Counted from the stretch's first letter, positions 1-5,777 are shown. The stretch: DNA of 5,777 nucleotides from Candidatus Lightella neohaematopini (GCA_025728395.1 JAOBJR010000077.1:1-5777); one strand, 5' to 3'. A program made the numbers and translations. Notes: a model not told the origin generated them from the sequence alone.

Positions 1-1596
1 CAAATACTAAACAATAGTGGTATCTATATACCATCTTTATTAGAAATAAAAAATTATGACACTATTTTAATATTAGGGGAAAATATTTCAGAAACTGGAG
101 CTAGAATGGCTTTATCTATTAGACAAGCAATAAATAATATATCAAATGTAACTAATAAGATGAATATAAAAGATTGGCATAGTGATGCAATAAAAAATTA
201 TAACCAGGAAAGAAAAAATTCATTATTTATTACTAACGTTGATGTAACTGATTTAGATGATATTGCAACTTGGTGTTATTACGCATCATTAGATGATCAA
301 GCACGTTTTGGATTTACATTAGCTAATATAATAGATAATACAGCACCTAAAATTATTAATATGAGTGATAAATTAATAAAAAAAATTTATGATATTGCTT
401 ATAGCATAACTAATGCTAATAAAGTATTAATTATTAGTGGTACTACTACTACTAATAAGAATATAATTAAAGCAGCCGCAAACATTGCAATTGCATTAAA
501 AAATAAAAAGATTCATGTAGGTATTAATTTTATTACTAGTTATGCAAATGGTCTTGGTTTATCTTTAATTAAAAATCAGGGTAGTGTAGAACAAGCTTTA
601 AATTTGCTAAAATATAAAATAGCAGATGGGTTAATTATATTAGAAAATGATTTATACAGATATGTATTAAAAAATAAATTAGATAGTTTGTTAAATAATA
701 TTAATACAATAATTGTATTAGATTATAAATATAATAATGTTATGAAAAAAGCTAATATTATTATACCAACTACTAGTAATATAGAAAGTAATGGTACGGT
801 AATTAATTATGAAGGTAGAATTCAAAAATTTTTTAAACCATATGATAAATATTTAGACAATAAAAGTTATTTATTAGATAGTTGGTATTGGTTACATAGT
901 ATACACAATAAGTATTTAAATAAATCAACAAAATGGAAAAATATTAACGATGTAACTAAATCATTAACTAAACACATAACTAAGTTAAGTAGTATTGATA
1001 TTATAAACACAAATAATAATAATTCAGGAAGACAGGAATCATTTACAAACATACCACGTAGTTGTGGTTACAATGCTTTAGGTAATTGTGCTAAAAAAAA
1101 TAAGTATTTTTTTACTGATGAAGAATTTTTTAATAAACAAAAAAATATGAATAATTTTGAAATAAAATATAATGATATTAATATTAGTATATCTGATGGT
1201 AAATACCATAATTATATTAATACAAATATTAAAATTTTTAATAAAAAAATTGGAGATATACATTATTTTAATTATGTAAGTAATAGTAAAAAACCTGGTA
1301 AATGGTTAATCGTTCCGTACTGGAATATGTTTGGTAGTGAAGAAACATCACAAAAAGTAAAAGCAATTAAACAAATTATCTCGTCAGCATGTATTATAAT
1401 TGGTTATGAGGATGCAAAAATACTTAGTATTAAGAATAATTCATTAGTTACGTTTACTTGTATGGGCAATAATTTTACTTTACCTGTAAAATTAAGTAAT
1501 AAATTATGTTCTGGTAATATAGGTTTACCAATAGGGTTACCTGGAATTCCAATGTGTTTATCTGGACTAACTATTAATGATATAAAAAATAATTAA
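1..1596 (+). CDS. nuoG: NADH-quinone oxidoreductase subunit G (C-terminal part, 5'-truncated by window)
   Basis: NuoG is the large peripheral-arm subunit of complex I. It carries electrons through Fe-S clusters on a molybdopterin-oxidoreductase-like fold. The frame is open from base 1 with no stop, and the ATG at 106 aligns to an internal position (GARMALSIRQA versus E. coli GARVALAVRQA), so 106 is not the gene start. The window holds 531 codons, against about 908 residues in E. coli, so the N-terminal ferredoxin-like Fe-S domains lie outside it. Counting from base 1, conserved blocks are FITNVDVTDLDDIATW (about residues 76-91), SNGTVINYEGRIQKFF (about 264-279) and DSWYWLHSIH (about 293-302). 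After these comes a poorly conserved Asn-rich stretch, then GKWLIVPYWNMFGSEE and a terminal domain ending in GLPIGLPGIP and LSGLTINDIK, as in E. coli. The variable stretch is some 20 residues shorter than I recall for E. coli. The gene ends with TAA five bases before nuoH. Identity is secure; whether it is fully functional is an inference from the intact frame. Confidence 0.95.
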   Translation, partial: QILNNSGIYIPSLLEIKNYDTILILGENISETGARMALSIRQAINNISNVTNKMNIKDWHSDAIKNYNQERKNSLFITNVDVTDLDDIATWCYYASLDDQARFGFTLANIIDNTAPKIINMSDKLIKKIYDIAYSITNANKVLIISGTTTTNKNIIKAAANIAIALKNKKIHVGINFITSYANGLGLSLIKNQGSVEQALNLLKYKIADGLIILENDLYRYVLKNKLDSLLNNINTIIVLDYKYNNVMKKANIIIPTTSNIESNGTVINYEGRIQKFFKPYDKYLDNKSYLLDSWYWLHSIHNKYLNKSTKWKNINDVTKSLTKHITKLSSIDIINTNNNNSGRQESFTNIPRSCGYNALGNCAKKNKYFFTDEEFFNKQKNMNNFEIKYNDINISISDGKYHNYINTNIKIFNKKIGDIHYFNYVSNSKKPGKWLIVPYWNMFGSEETSQKVKAIKQIISSACIIIGYEDAKILSIKNNSLVTFTCMGNNFTLPVKLSNKLCSGNIGLPIGLPGIPMCLSGLTINDIKNN

Positions 1597-1601
1597 CTTA
1601 T

Positions 1602-2552
1602 ATGTTTAATTTAATTAACTTAATAAAATTAGTAGTACTATTACTAATTATAGTAATGTCTGCTGCTTATATTAGTTTTATTGAAAGAAGAATGTTAGCA
1701 TTAGTACAACATAGATATGGACCTAATAGAGTTGGTCCATATGGAATATTGCAAGTAGCTGCTGATATGATTAAAATGTTATTTAAAGAAGATTGGACAC
1801 CGAAATTTAGTAATAAATACTTATTTAATATTGCTCCAATTATATCATTTATCTATATGTTACCAATATTTATTATTGTACCGATTACAGCTGATATATT
1901 TTTATCTAAATCAGATATAGGTATACTATTATTTTTAGCTCTTTCAGGAATATCTATTTATCCAATAATACTAGCTAGTTGGGCTAGTAATAATAAATAT
2001 GCTATACTAGGAGCTATAAGAGCTGTAGCACAAGTGATTAGTTATGAAGTATTTTTAGGACTATCTATTATGGGAGTGGTAGTTAAATCTAAATCATTTA
2101 ATTTAATAAATATAGTTGAATCACAACAACATTTATGGAATATTGTACCCCAATTTTTAGGATTTATTAACTTCTTTATAGCTAGTTTAGCTATTTGTCA
2201 TCGTCATCCTTTTGATCATCCTGAGTCAGAACAAGAATTAATTAGTGGATATCATATTGAATATTCTGGTATAAAATTTAGTTTGTTTTTTATAGGTGAA
2301 TATATTAGTATGATTGCAACATCAACTATGATAGTAATTATTTTTCTTGGTGGTGGTTATGGACCATTATTACCTGCTTATTTATGGTTTATTGTAAAAC
2401 TAGTATTTTGTATCATGTTATTTATTTTGATTAGGGCATCATTACTTAGACCAAAATATGATCATATTATAACATTTAGTTGGTTAGTTTGTTTACCAAT
2501 ATCATTAATGAATTTATTAGTTACCACATTTGTTTATTTATTTAATAAATAA
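1602..2552 (+). CDS. nuoH: NADH-quinone oxidoreductase subunit H
   Basis: NuoH (ND1 homologue) is the membrane subunit that forms much of the ubiquinone chamber and couples it to the proton-pumping arm. It has 316 residues against 325 in E. coli, with about eight hydrophobic segments. Visible family motifs are IERR (27-30), HRYGPNRVG (37-45), DMIKMLFKEDWTPKFS (55-70), ASWASNNKYAILGA (125-138), SYEVFLG (147-153), the gamma-type HRHPFD loop (200-205), the acidic PESEQE plus HIEYSG loop (207-223) and GEY (232-234). Acidic residues E28, E149, E208, E210, E212, E220 and E233 are kept. The conserved RASLPRPRYDQ block reads RASLLRPKYDH at 278-288, so Pro becomes Leu at 282. The start at 1602 is the only plausible one: an in-frame stop at 1590-1592 lies just upstream with no ATG, GTG or TTG between. 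The N-terminus is therefore about nine residues shorter than in E. coli. No Shine-Dalgarno is evident, and the five-base gap suggests coupling to nuoG translation. Confidence 0.98.
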   Translation: MFNLINLIKLVVLLLIIVMSAAYISFIERRMLALVQHRYGPNRVGPYGILQVAADMIKMLFKEDWTPKFSNKYLFNIAPIISFIYMLPIFIIVPITADIFLSKSDIGILLFLALSGISIYPIILASWASNNKYAILGAIRAVAQVISYEVFLGLSIMGVVVKSKSFNLINIVESQQHLWNIVPQFLGFINFFIASLAICHRHPFDHPESEQELISGYHIEYSGIKFSLFFIGEYISMIATSTMIVIIFLGGGYGPLLPAYLWFIVKLVFCIMLFILIRASLLRPKYDHIITFSWLVCLPISLMNLLVTTFVYLFNK

Positions 2553-2575
2553 AAATAACAATTTAGGTTATATTT

Positions 2576-3124
2576 ATGTTTATTATAAAAAAAATTAAAA
2601 ATGTAATTATTACTGTTGGTACAATAATACGTAGTATTTATTTAGTAGGATTACAAGCTTTAAATAAAAGAGAAACTATTTTATATCCTGATAAAGCTAT
2701 TCATTTAGCTAATAGATTTAGAGGTAAAATAGTATTAACAAGAAATAATGATGGCACAGAACGTTGTGTAGCTTGTGGTTTATGTGCTGTAGTTTGTCCA
2801 GTAAATTGTATTTACTTACAAAAAACTGAAGATAATAATGGTCGTTGGTATCCAAAAATTTTTCAGATCAATATGGCAAGATGTATATTTTGTGGTTTTT
2901 GTGAAGAAGCGTGTCCCACTTTAGCTATTCAATTAACTAAAGATTTTGAGTTAAGTAGTTATAATCGTAGTAATTTATTATATAAAAAACATAACTTATT
3001 AGTCTCTAATACTGGAAAATATCATAATTATAATTTTTATCATAAATCTAGATTATTAAAAACTAATAAATGTAATCTTAAATGTAAAACTAAACCAGTA
3101 GATACTAAAAGTTTATTACCTTAA
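2576..3124 (+). CDS. nuoI: NADH-quinone oxidoreductase subunit I (2x 4Fe-4S ferredoxin)
   Basis: NuoI (TYKY homologue) carries clusters N6a and N6b and passes electrons from NuoG towards NuoB and quinone at the arm junction. It has 182 residues against 180 in E. coli. Both cluster motifs are complete: C64-x2-C67-x2-C70-x3-C74 (ERCVACGLCAVVCP) and C103-x2-C106-x2-C109-x3-C113 (RCIFCGFCEEACP). In this fold the fourth Cys of each motif ligates the other cluster. Other matches are the amphipathic N-terminus with SIYLVGLQAL and KRET (19-34), the RFRGKIVLTR block (47-56), GRWYPKIFQIN (89-99), GKYHNYNFY (147-155) and the KPVDTKSLLP end (173-182). A Lys/Asn-rich stretch with extra Cys166 and Cys170 (156-172) replaces the variable tail region of E. 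coli and is not expected to bind a cluster. The start follows a weak GG-containing sequence (TTAGG at 2563-2567) 8 bases before the ATG. Confidence 0.98.
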   Translation: MFIIKKIKNVIITVGTIIRSIYLVGLQALNKRETILYPDKAIHLANRFRGKIVLTRNNDGTERCVACGLCAVVCPVNCIYLQKTEDNNGRWYPKIFQINMARCIFCGFCEEACPTLAIQLTKDFELSSYNRSNLLYKKHNLLVSNTGKYHNYNFYHKSRLLKTNKCNLKCKTKPVDTKSLLP

Positions 3125-3140
3125 TATTTTAAGTAAAGTA

Positions 3141-3146
3141 TAAGGA
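3141..3146 (+). promoter_or_regulatory. Ribosome binding site of nuoJ
   Basis: TAAGGA lies 5 bases before the nuoJ ATG at 3152. It is a good match to the anti-Shine-Dalgarno core and supports this start. It sits in the 27-base nuoI-nuoJ gap, the longest in the window, and is one of only two clear Shine-Dalgarno sequences seen here. Confidence 0.75.
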
Positions 3147-3151
3147 ATTAA

Positions 3152-3616
3152 ATGATATCATTATTTTATATTACTACTATATTAATAATTATAGTTAGTA
3201 TTTTGGCTATATTTACTAATAATGTTATGCATGCTTTATTATATTTTGCGTCATCTTTATGTTTTACATCATGTACATTTTTTTTACTAAGAATAGAATT
3301 AGCTGGAATATTAGAAATTATTTTATATGCTAATGCAATTATTGTGTTATTTACTATAATTATTATGTTATTTAATGAAAAGTTTAGTAATTATATTATA
3401 TATAAAAGAACTATCTTATGTATGTTAATGCCATTAATTATGTTAATATTATTAATTTATATTAACAATATTAATTTTATAGAATATAAAGAAATATTAT
3501 TTACTATTAATGATATTAGTGTATTTCTTTTTCAGCATTATATATTATTAGTTGAATTAATTTCGTTATTATTACTAACTACTATAGTAGTAGTATTATG
3601 TATTAATAGAAAATAA
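3152..3616 (+). CDS. nuoJ: NADH-quinone oxidoreductase subunit J
   Basis: NuoJ (ND6 homologue) is a five-helix membrane subunit. Its third helix contains a pi-bulge that takes part in coupling quinone chemistry to proton transfer. The protein has 154 residues against 184 in E. coli; the missing part is essentially the charged C-terminal cytoplasmic tail, and the hydrophobic core is complete. Alignment without gaps over the first 75 residues gives VMHALLYFASSL (25-36) and ELAGILEIILYANAIIVLF (49-67), with the conserved E55 and Y59 retained. The normally conserved Gly61 of the YAGAI motif is Asn here (codon 3332-3334). The last helix contains YILLVELISLLLL, matching YVLAVELASMLLL of E. coli. 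The gene is preceded by a clear TAAGGA ribosome site and is followed 3 bases later by nuoK. Confidence 0.97.
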   Translation: MISLFYITTILIIIVSILAIFTNNVMHALLYFASSLCFTSCTFFLLRIELAGILEIILYANAIIVLFTIIIMLFNEKFSNYIIYKRTILCMLMPLIMLILLIYINNINFIEYKEILFTINDISVFLFQHYILLVELISLLLLTTIVVVLCINRK

Positions 3617-3619
3617 AAT

Positions 3620-3910
3620 ATGATTTCATTATCTTATGGATTAATTATTACATTTATTATATTTACAATAGGACTTATTGGATTAGTATTACATCATAAT
3701 ATGGTTTTTATGTTAATTAGTATAGAAATTATGTTAAATGCTATAGCTTTAGCATTTATAATATTAGGTAATTATTTAGGACAAATTGATGGTTTTATTA
3801 TGTATCTAGTAATAATTAGTATTGCTGCTGTCGATACTAGTATTAATTTATCATTAATATTAAAAGCCTATCGCACATATAATATTATTAATATTTATGA
3901 TGTACATTAA
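3620..3910 (+). CDS. nuoK: NADH-quinone oxidoreductase subunit K
   Basis: NuoK (ND4L homologue) is a three-helix membrane subunit whose two intramembrane carboxylates form part of the proton path between NuoH/J and the antiporter-like subunits. It has 96 residues against 100 in E. coli, collinear without gaps to about residue 84. The essential Glu36 is present (IEIMLN, 35-40). The second carboxylate, Glu72 in E. coli, is Asp72 here (AAVDTS, 69-74). The short cytoplasmic loop with Arg25-Arg26 in E. coli reads His25-His26, Gly34 is Ser, and Gly76 is Asn. YLGQIDGFIMYL (52-63) and GLIGLVL (18-24) match the family well. The start follows nuoJ by 3 bases with no visible Shine-Dalgarno, so translation is probably coupled to nuoJ. 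Identity is certain; the substitutions make its catalytic competence of interest. Confidence 0.97.
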   Translation: MISLSYGLIITFIIFTIGLIGLVLHHNMVFMLISIEIMLNAIALAFIILGNYLGQIDGFIMYLVIISIAAVDTSINLSLILKAYRTYNIINIYDVH

Positions 3911-3913
3911 GGA
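3908..3913 (+). promoter_or_regulatory. Ribosome binding site of nuoL overlapping the nuoK stop
   Basis: TAAGGA starts with the nuoK TAA stop codon itself and ends 6 bases before the nuoL ATG at 3920. It is a strong Shine-Dalgarno match and fixes the nuoL start. The overlap means ribosomes terminating on nuoK are placed directly at the nuoL initiation site. Confidence 0.75.
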
Positions 3914-3919
3914 TATTAT

Positions 3920-5722
3920 ATGAACTTATTATATTTATTAATATTATTTCCATTTACGGGATACTTATTATTTTGTTGTGTTAACAAACGTTATTATTTA
4001 TTAATTAATTTTATTAATCTTTTCATTATTGGATTATTAATAGTAACTATTACAATAGTTACTACTAATTATAGTAATAATACTACAATAATAAAACAAA
4101 TACTGTGGAAATTATCCTTACCTAAAATGACGTTAACATATTCATTGTATTTAGATCAATTATCATTGGTTATGTCTTGGTTAACTATAGGAATAGGATC
4201 ATTAATTAAAATATATTCGTTATGGTATATGAATAATAAAGATGGCTATTCAAGATTTTTCGCTTATATTAATTTATTTATTACTAGTATGTTAATAGTA
4301 ATACTAGCAGATAATTTATTTTTTATGTTTTTTGGTTGGGAATTAGTAAGTTTTTGTAGCTATCTATTAATAGGATTTTATTATCGTGTAGATAATAATT
4401 ATTATTCTGCTATGAAATCTTTTATTATGAACAGATTTAGTGATGTATTTTTAATGATAGCAATATTTTTAATTTATTATGAATTCAATAGCTTCAATTT
4501 TAATGATATTAATCATAATTTAAATTTCTATCATAGTAAAACTATTTTGTCAATAATTACATATATGATAACTATTGGAATTATTGGTAAATCAGCACAA
4601 TTTCCACTATATTCATGGCTAAAAGATGCAATGGTAGGGCCAACCCCAGTTTCAGCTTTAATTCATTCTACTACTATGGTAACTATTGGAATATATTTAG
4701 TTATTCGTATTCATAAAATTTTTATGCTTACACCAACAACTTTACTATTTATGCAATGTATAGGAATTATAACAGTTATTATAGCTAGCTTATCAGCACT
4801 ATTACAAAATGATATTAAAAAAATATTAGCATATTCTACTATTAGTCAAATCAGCTATATGTTTATAATATTAAGTATTGGTGCTTGGAACGCATCTTTA
4901 TATTATTTAATTATACATGCATTTTGTAAATCACTATTATTTCTTTCTGCTGGTGCATTAATTAATATTTTTAACGAACAACATATATTTAAATTATCTT
5001 CAATAAAAAAATTACCTATTGTGCCATATATAGGATTTTTAATCGGGGGTAGTTCTTTATCAGCATTTCCAATTATCACATCTGGTTTTTATTCTAAAAG
5101 TAATATGATTAATCAAATTTTAACCAATAGTAGCAATCATTATTTATTTTATATTATGATATTTAGTACTATAATAACTACAATGTATATTTTTCGTGTT
5201 ATACTAACTATATATAATAAAGTTAGCATTGAATTTAAAATATTAAATAATTTTAATATTTATCGCGATATACCAATTATTATATTAACTGTATTAGCTA
5301 CTGCTATTGGAGCAATAATAATTTCCCATAGGATTAACACTATTGATTATAATAGTTCTGTTAATCACGTATTACTAGAATCAATTTTTATCATAATTAA
5401 TATAATTAGTCTTATCATATCTATTAGTGTTTGGCATTATCAAATATTAATTATTAATCATAATTATTACTATTCATGTATAAAGTATTTCTTATTACAT
5501 GGGTTAGATCAATTATATAAAAATACTATTGTAAAATTTTATTATTTAATTACTAGTAAATTAAAATCTGATCCATTAGCAAAGTTAGCTAATTTTATTA
5601 TTTTTATACTAAAATACGCTAGTAATATTATATTATATACTGAAACTAATATATTATACTGGTATATTAACAGTATATTAGTAGGATTAGTTATAATCCT
5701 ATCTATGTATATTATTATATAG
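3920..5722 (+). CDS. nuoL: NADH-quinone oxidoreductase subunit L (antiporter-like proton pump)
   Basis: NuoL (ND5 homologue) is the distal Mrp-antiporter-like subunit of complex I. It pumps protons and carries the long C-terminal lateral helix that clamps the membrane arm. It has 600 residues against 613 in E. coli, with hydrophobic segments throughout. Motifs seen are YLDQLSLVMSW (77-87), GYSRFFAYINLFITSM (109-124), GWELVSFCSYLLIGFYY (139-155), NRFSDVFL (171-178), GKSAQFPLYSWLKDAM (223-238), GPTPVSALIHSTTMVT (240-255), DIKKILAYSTISQISYM (298-314), HAFCKSLLF (333-341) and SGFYSK (388-393). The functional residues corresponding to E. coli E144, R175, D178, K229, H254-region His, K342 and K399 are present as E141, R172, D175, K224, H249, K337 and K393. 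The lateral helix region and final anchor helix (about 515-600) are complete, with the conserved SDPLAKLANF. Several conserved glycines are replaced (Q80, L142, S144, S174, S312) and the Asp after K393 is Ser. It ends with TAG, unlike the TAA of the other genes. Confidence 0.98.
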   Translation: MNLLYLLILFPFTGYLLFCCVNKRYYLLINFINLFIIGLLIVTITIVTTNYSNNTTIIKQILWKLSLPKMTLTYSLYLDQLSLVMSWLTIGIGSLIKIYSLWYMNNKDGYSRFFAYINLFITSMLIVILADNLFFMFFGWELVSFCSYLLIGFYYRVDNNYYSAMKSFIMNRFSDVFLMIAIFLIYYEFNSFNFNDINHNLNFYHSKTILSIITYMITIGIIGKSAQFPLYSWLKDAMVGPTPVSALIHSTTMVTIGIYLVIRIHKIFMLTPTTLLFMQCIGIITVIIASLSALLQNDIKKILAYSTISQISYMFIILSIGAWNASLYYLIIHAFCKSLLFLSAGALINIFNEQHIFKLSSIKKLPIVPYIGFLIGGSSLSAFPIITSGFYSKSNMINQILTNSSNHYLFYIMIFSTIITTMYIFRVILTIYNKVSIEFKILNNFNIYRDIPIIILTVLATAIGAIIISHRINTIDYNSSVNHVLLESIFIIINIISLIISISVWHYQILIINHNYYYSCIKYFLLHGLDQLYKNTIVKFYYLITSKLKSDPLAKLANFIIFILKYASNIILYTETNILYWYINSILVGLVIILSMYIII

Positions 5723-5745
5723 TGTTAATTTTTAAATCACTTATT

Positions 5746-5777
5746 ATGTTATTACTCTGGTTAATAGTTATTCCTAT
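5746..5777 (+). CDS. nuoM: NADH-quinone oxidoreductase subunit M (first codons, truncated by window end)
   Basis: NuoM (ND4 homologue) is the second antiporter-like proton-pumping subunit. Only ten complete codons are in the window. They read MLLLWLIVIP, which aligns well with the E. coli NuoM start MLLPWLILIP, and the gene is in the expected place after nuoL. The ATG at 5746 is 23 bases after the nuoL stop and has no recognisable Shine-Dalgarno. A GTG at 5722, overlapping the last base of the nuoL TAG, is in the same frame with no stop between and would add eight residues (MLIFKSLI). The match to E. coli favours 5746. The call rests on a very short match plus gene order. Confidence 0.8.
   Translation, partial: MLLLWLIVIP

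Noticed and set aside
106..108. ATG as the start of the first gene
   Set aside because: The frame is open from base 1, and codons 1-35 match NuoG (TILILGENISETGAR versus E. coli VLILGEDVTQTGAR), so this Met is internal and the gene is cut by the window edge.
442..453. (ACT)4 tandem trinucleotide in nuoG
   Set aside because: It encodes four Thr in frame after IISG and is too short and ordinary for AT-rich DNA to be called a functional repeat.
867..1263. Two short minus-strand open frames (867-1052 and 1078-1263)
   Set aside because: They lie antisense within nuoG, have low-complexity Phe/Ile-rich products with no family resemblance, and no ribosome site was noted. They look like chance frames in AT-rich sequence.
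1..5722. Altered genetic code (TGA as Trp), as in some reduced symbionts
   Set aside because: Trp positions conserved with E. coli are TGG, and the frames are complete without reading through TGA; stops are TAA or TAG.
5723..5745. Terminator or promoter between nuoL and nuoM
   Set aside because: The 23-base gap has no GC-containing hairpin with a T-run and no convincing -35/-10 pair; TATAAT-like strings are expected by chance at this base composition.
1..5777. A previously undescribed system, mobile element, CRISPR array, or RNA gene
   Set aside because: Nearly all of the window is accounted for by collinear nuo genes with gaps of 27 bases or less. I see no inserted gene, repeat array or structured RNA.

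Overview
The window is an AT-rich, fully coding stretch of a bacterial respiratory complex I operon (nuo, NADH:quinone oxidoreductase). All genes lie on the + strand in the order nuoG (3' part) - nuoH - nuoI - nuoJ - nuoK - nuoL - nuoM (first codons only). This is the order seen in Escherichia coli and other gammaproteobacteria. From remembered family sequences, the proteins resemble enterobacterial Nuo subunits most closely. Examples are the HRHPFD loop of NuoH, the ERCVAC and RCIFCG ferredoxin motifs of NuoI, the KPVDTKSLLP-type end of NuoI, and the MLLLWLIVIP start of NuoM.

The very low GC content (about a quarter or less by eye), AT-ending codons, Asn/Ile/Lys/Tyr-rich proteins, slightly shortened subunits and short intergenic gaps suggest the reduced genome of a long-term host-restricted gammaproteobacterium, such as an obligate insect endosymbiont. 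Genus cannot be assigned from this window. The standard genetic code fits: Trp is TGG, five genes stop with TAA and nuoL with TAG, and no TGA stop is used.

Layout: 1-1596 is the C-terminal 531 codons of NuoG (peripheral arm). 1602-2552 is NuoH (quinone-site membrane subunit). 2576-3124 is NuoI (two 4Fe-4S clusters linking to the quinone site). 3152-3616 is NuoJ and 3620-3910 is NuoK (small membrane subunits of the proton pathway). 3920-5722 is NuoL (distal antiporter-like pump with the lateral helix). 5746-5777 is the start of NuoM. Gaps are 3-27 nt and hold no promoter or terminator that I can recognise, so the genes look co-transcribed. Clear Shine-Dalgarno sequences are visible only before nuoJ and nuoL.

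No mobile element, RNA gene, CRISPR array or novel system is visible. The main interest is in the proteins. The catalytic and proton-path carboxylates and lysines are mostly kept, but several usually near-invariant positions in the membrane arm are changed. These include NuoK E72 to Asp, the NuoK R25/R26 pair to His-His, NuoJ G61 to Asn, the GWEGVG motif of NuoL to GWELVS, and a Pro-to-Leu change in the conserved RASLPRPRYD motif of NuoH. Many of these replace GC-rich Gly/Pro/Arg codons with AT-richer ones, as expected from mutational bias with weak purifying selection, possibly with compensation between subunits.
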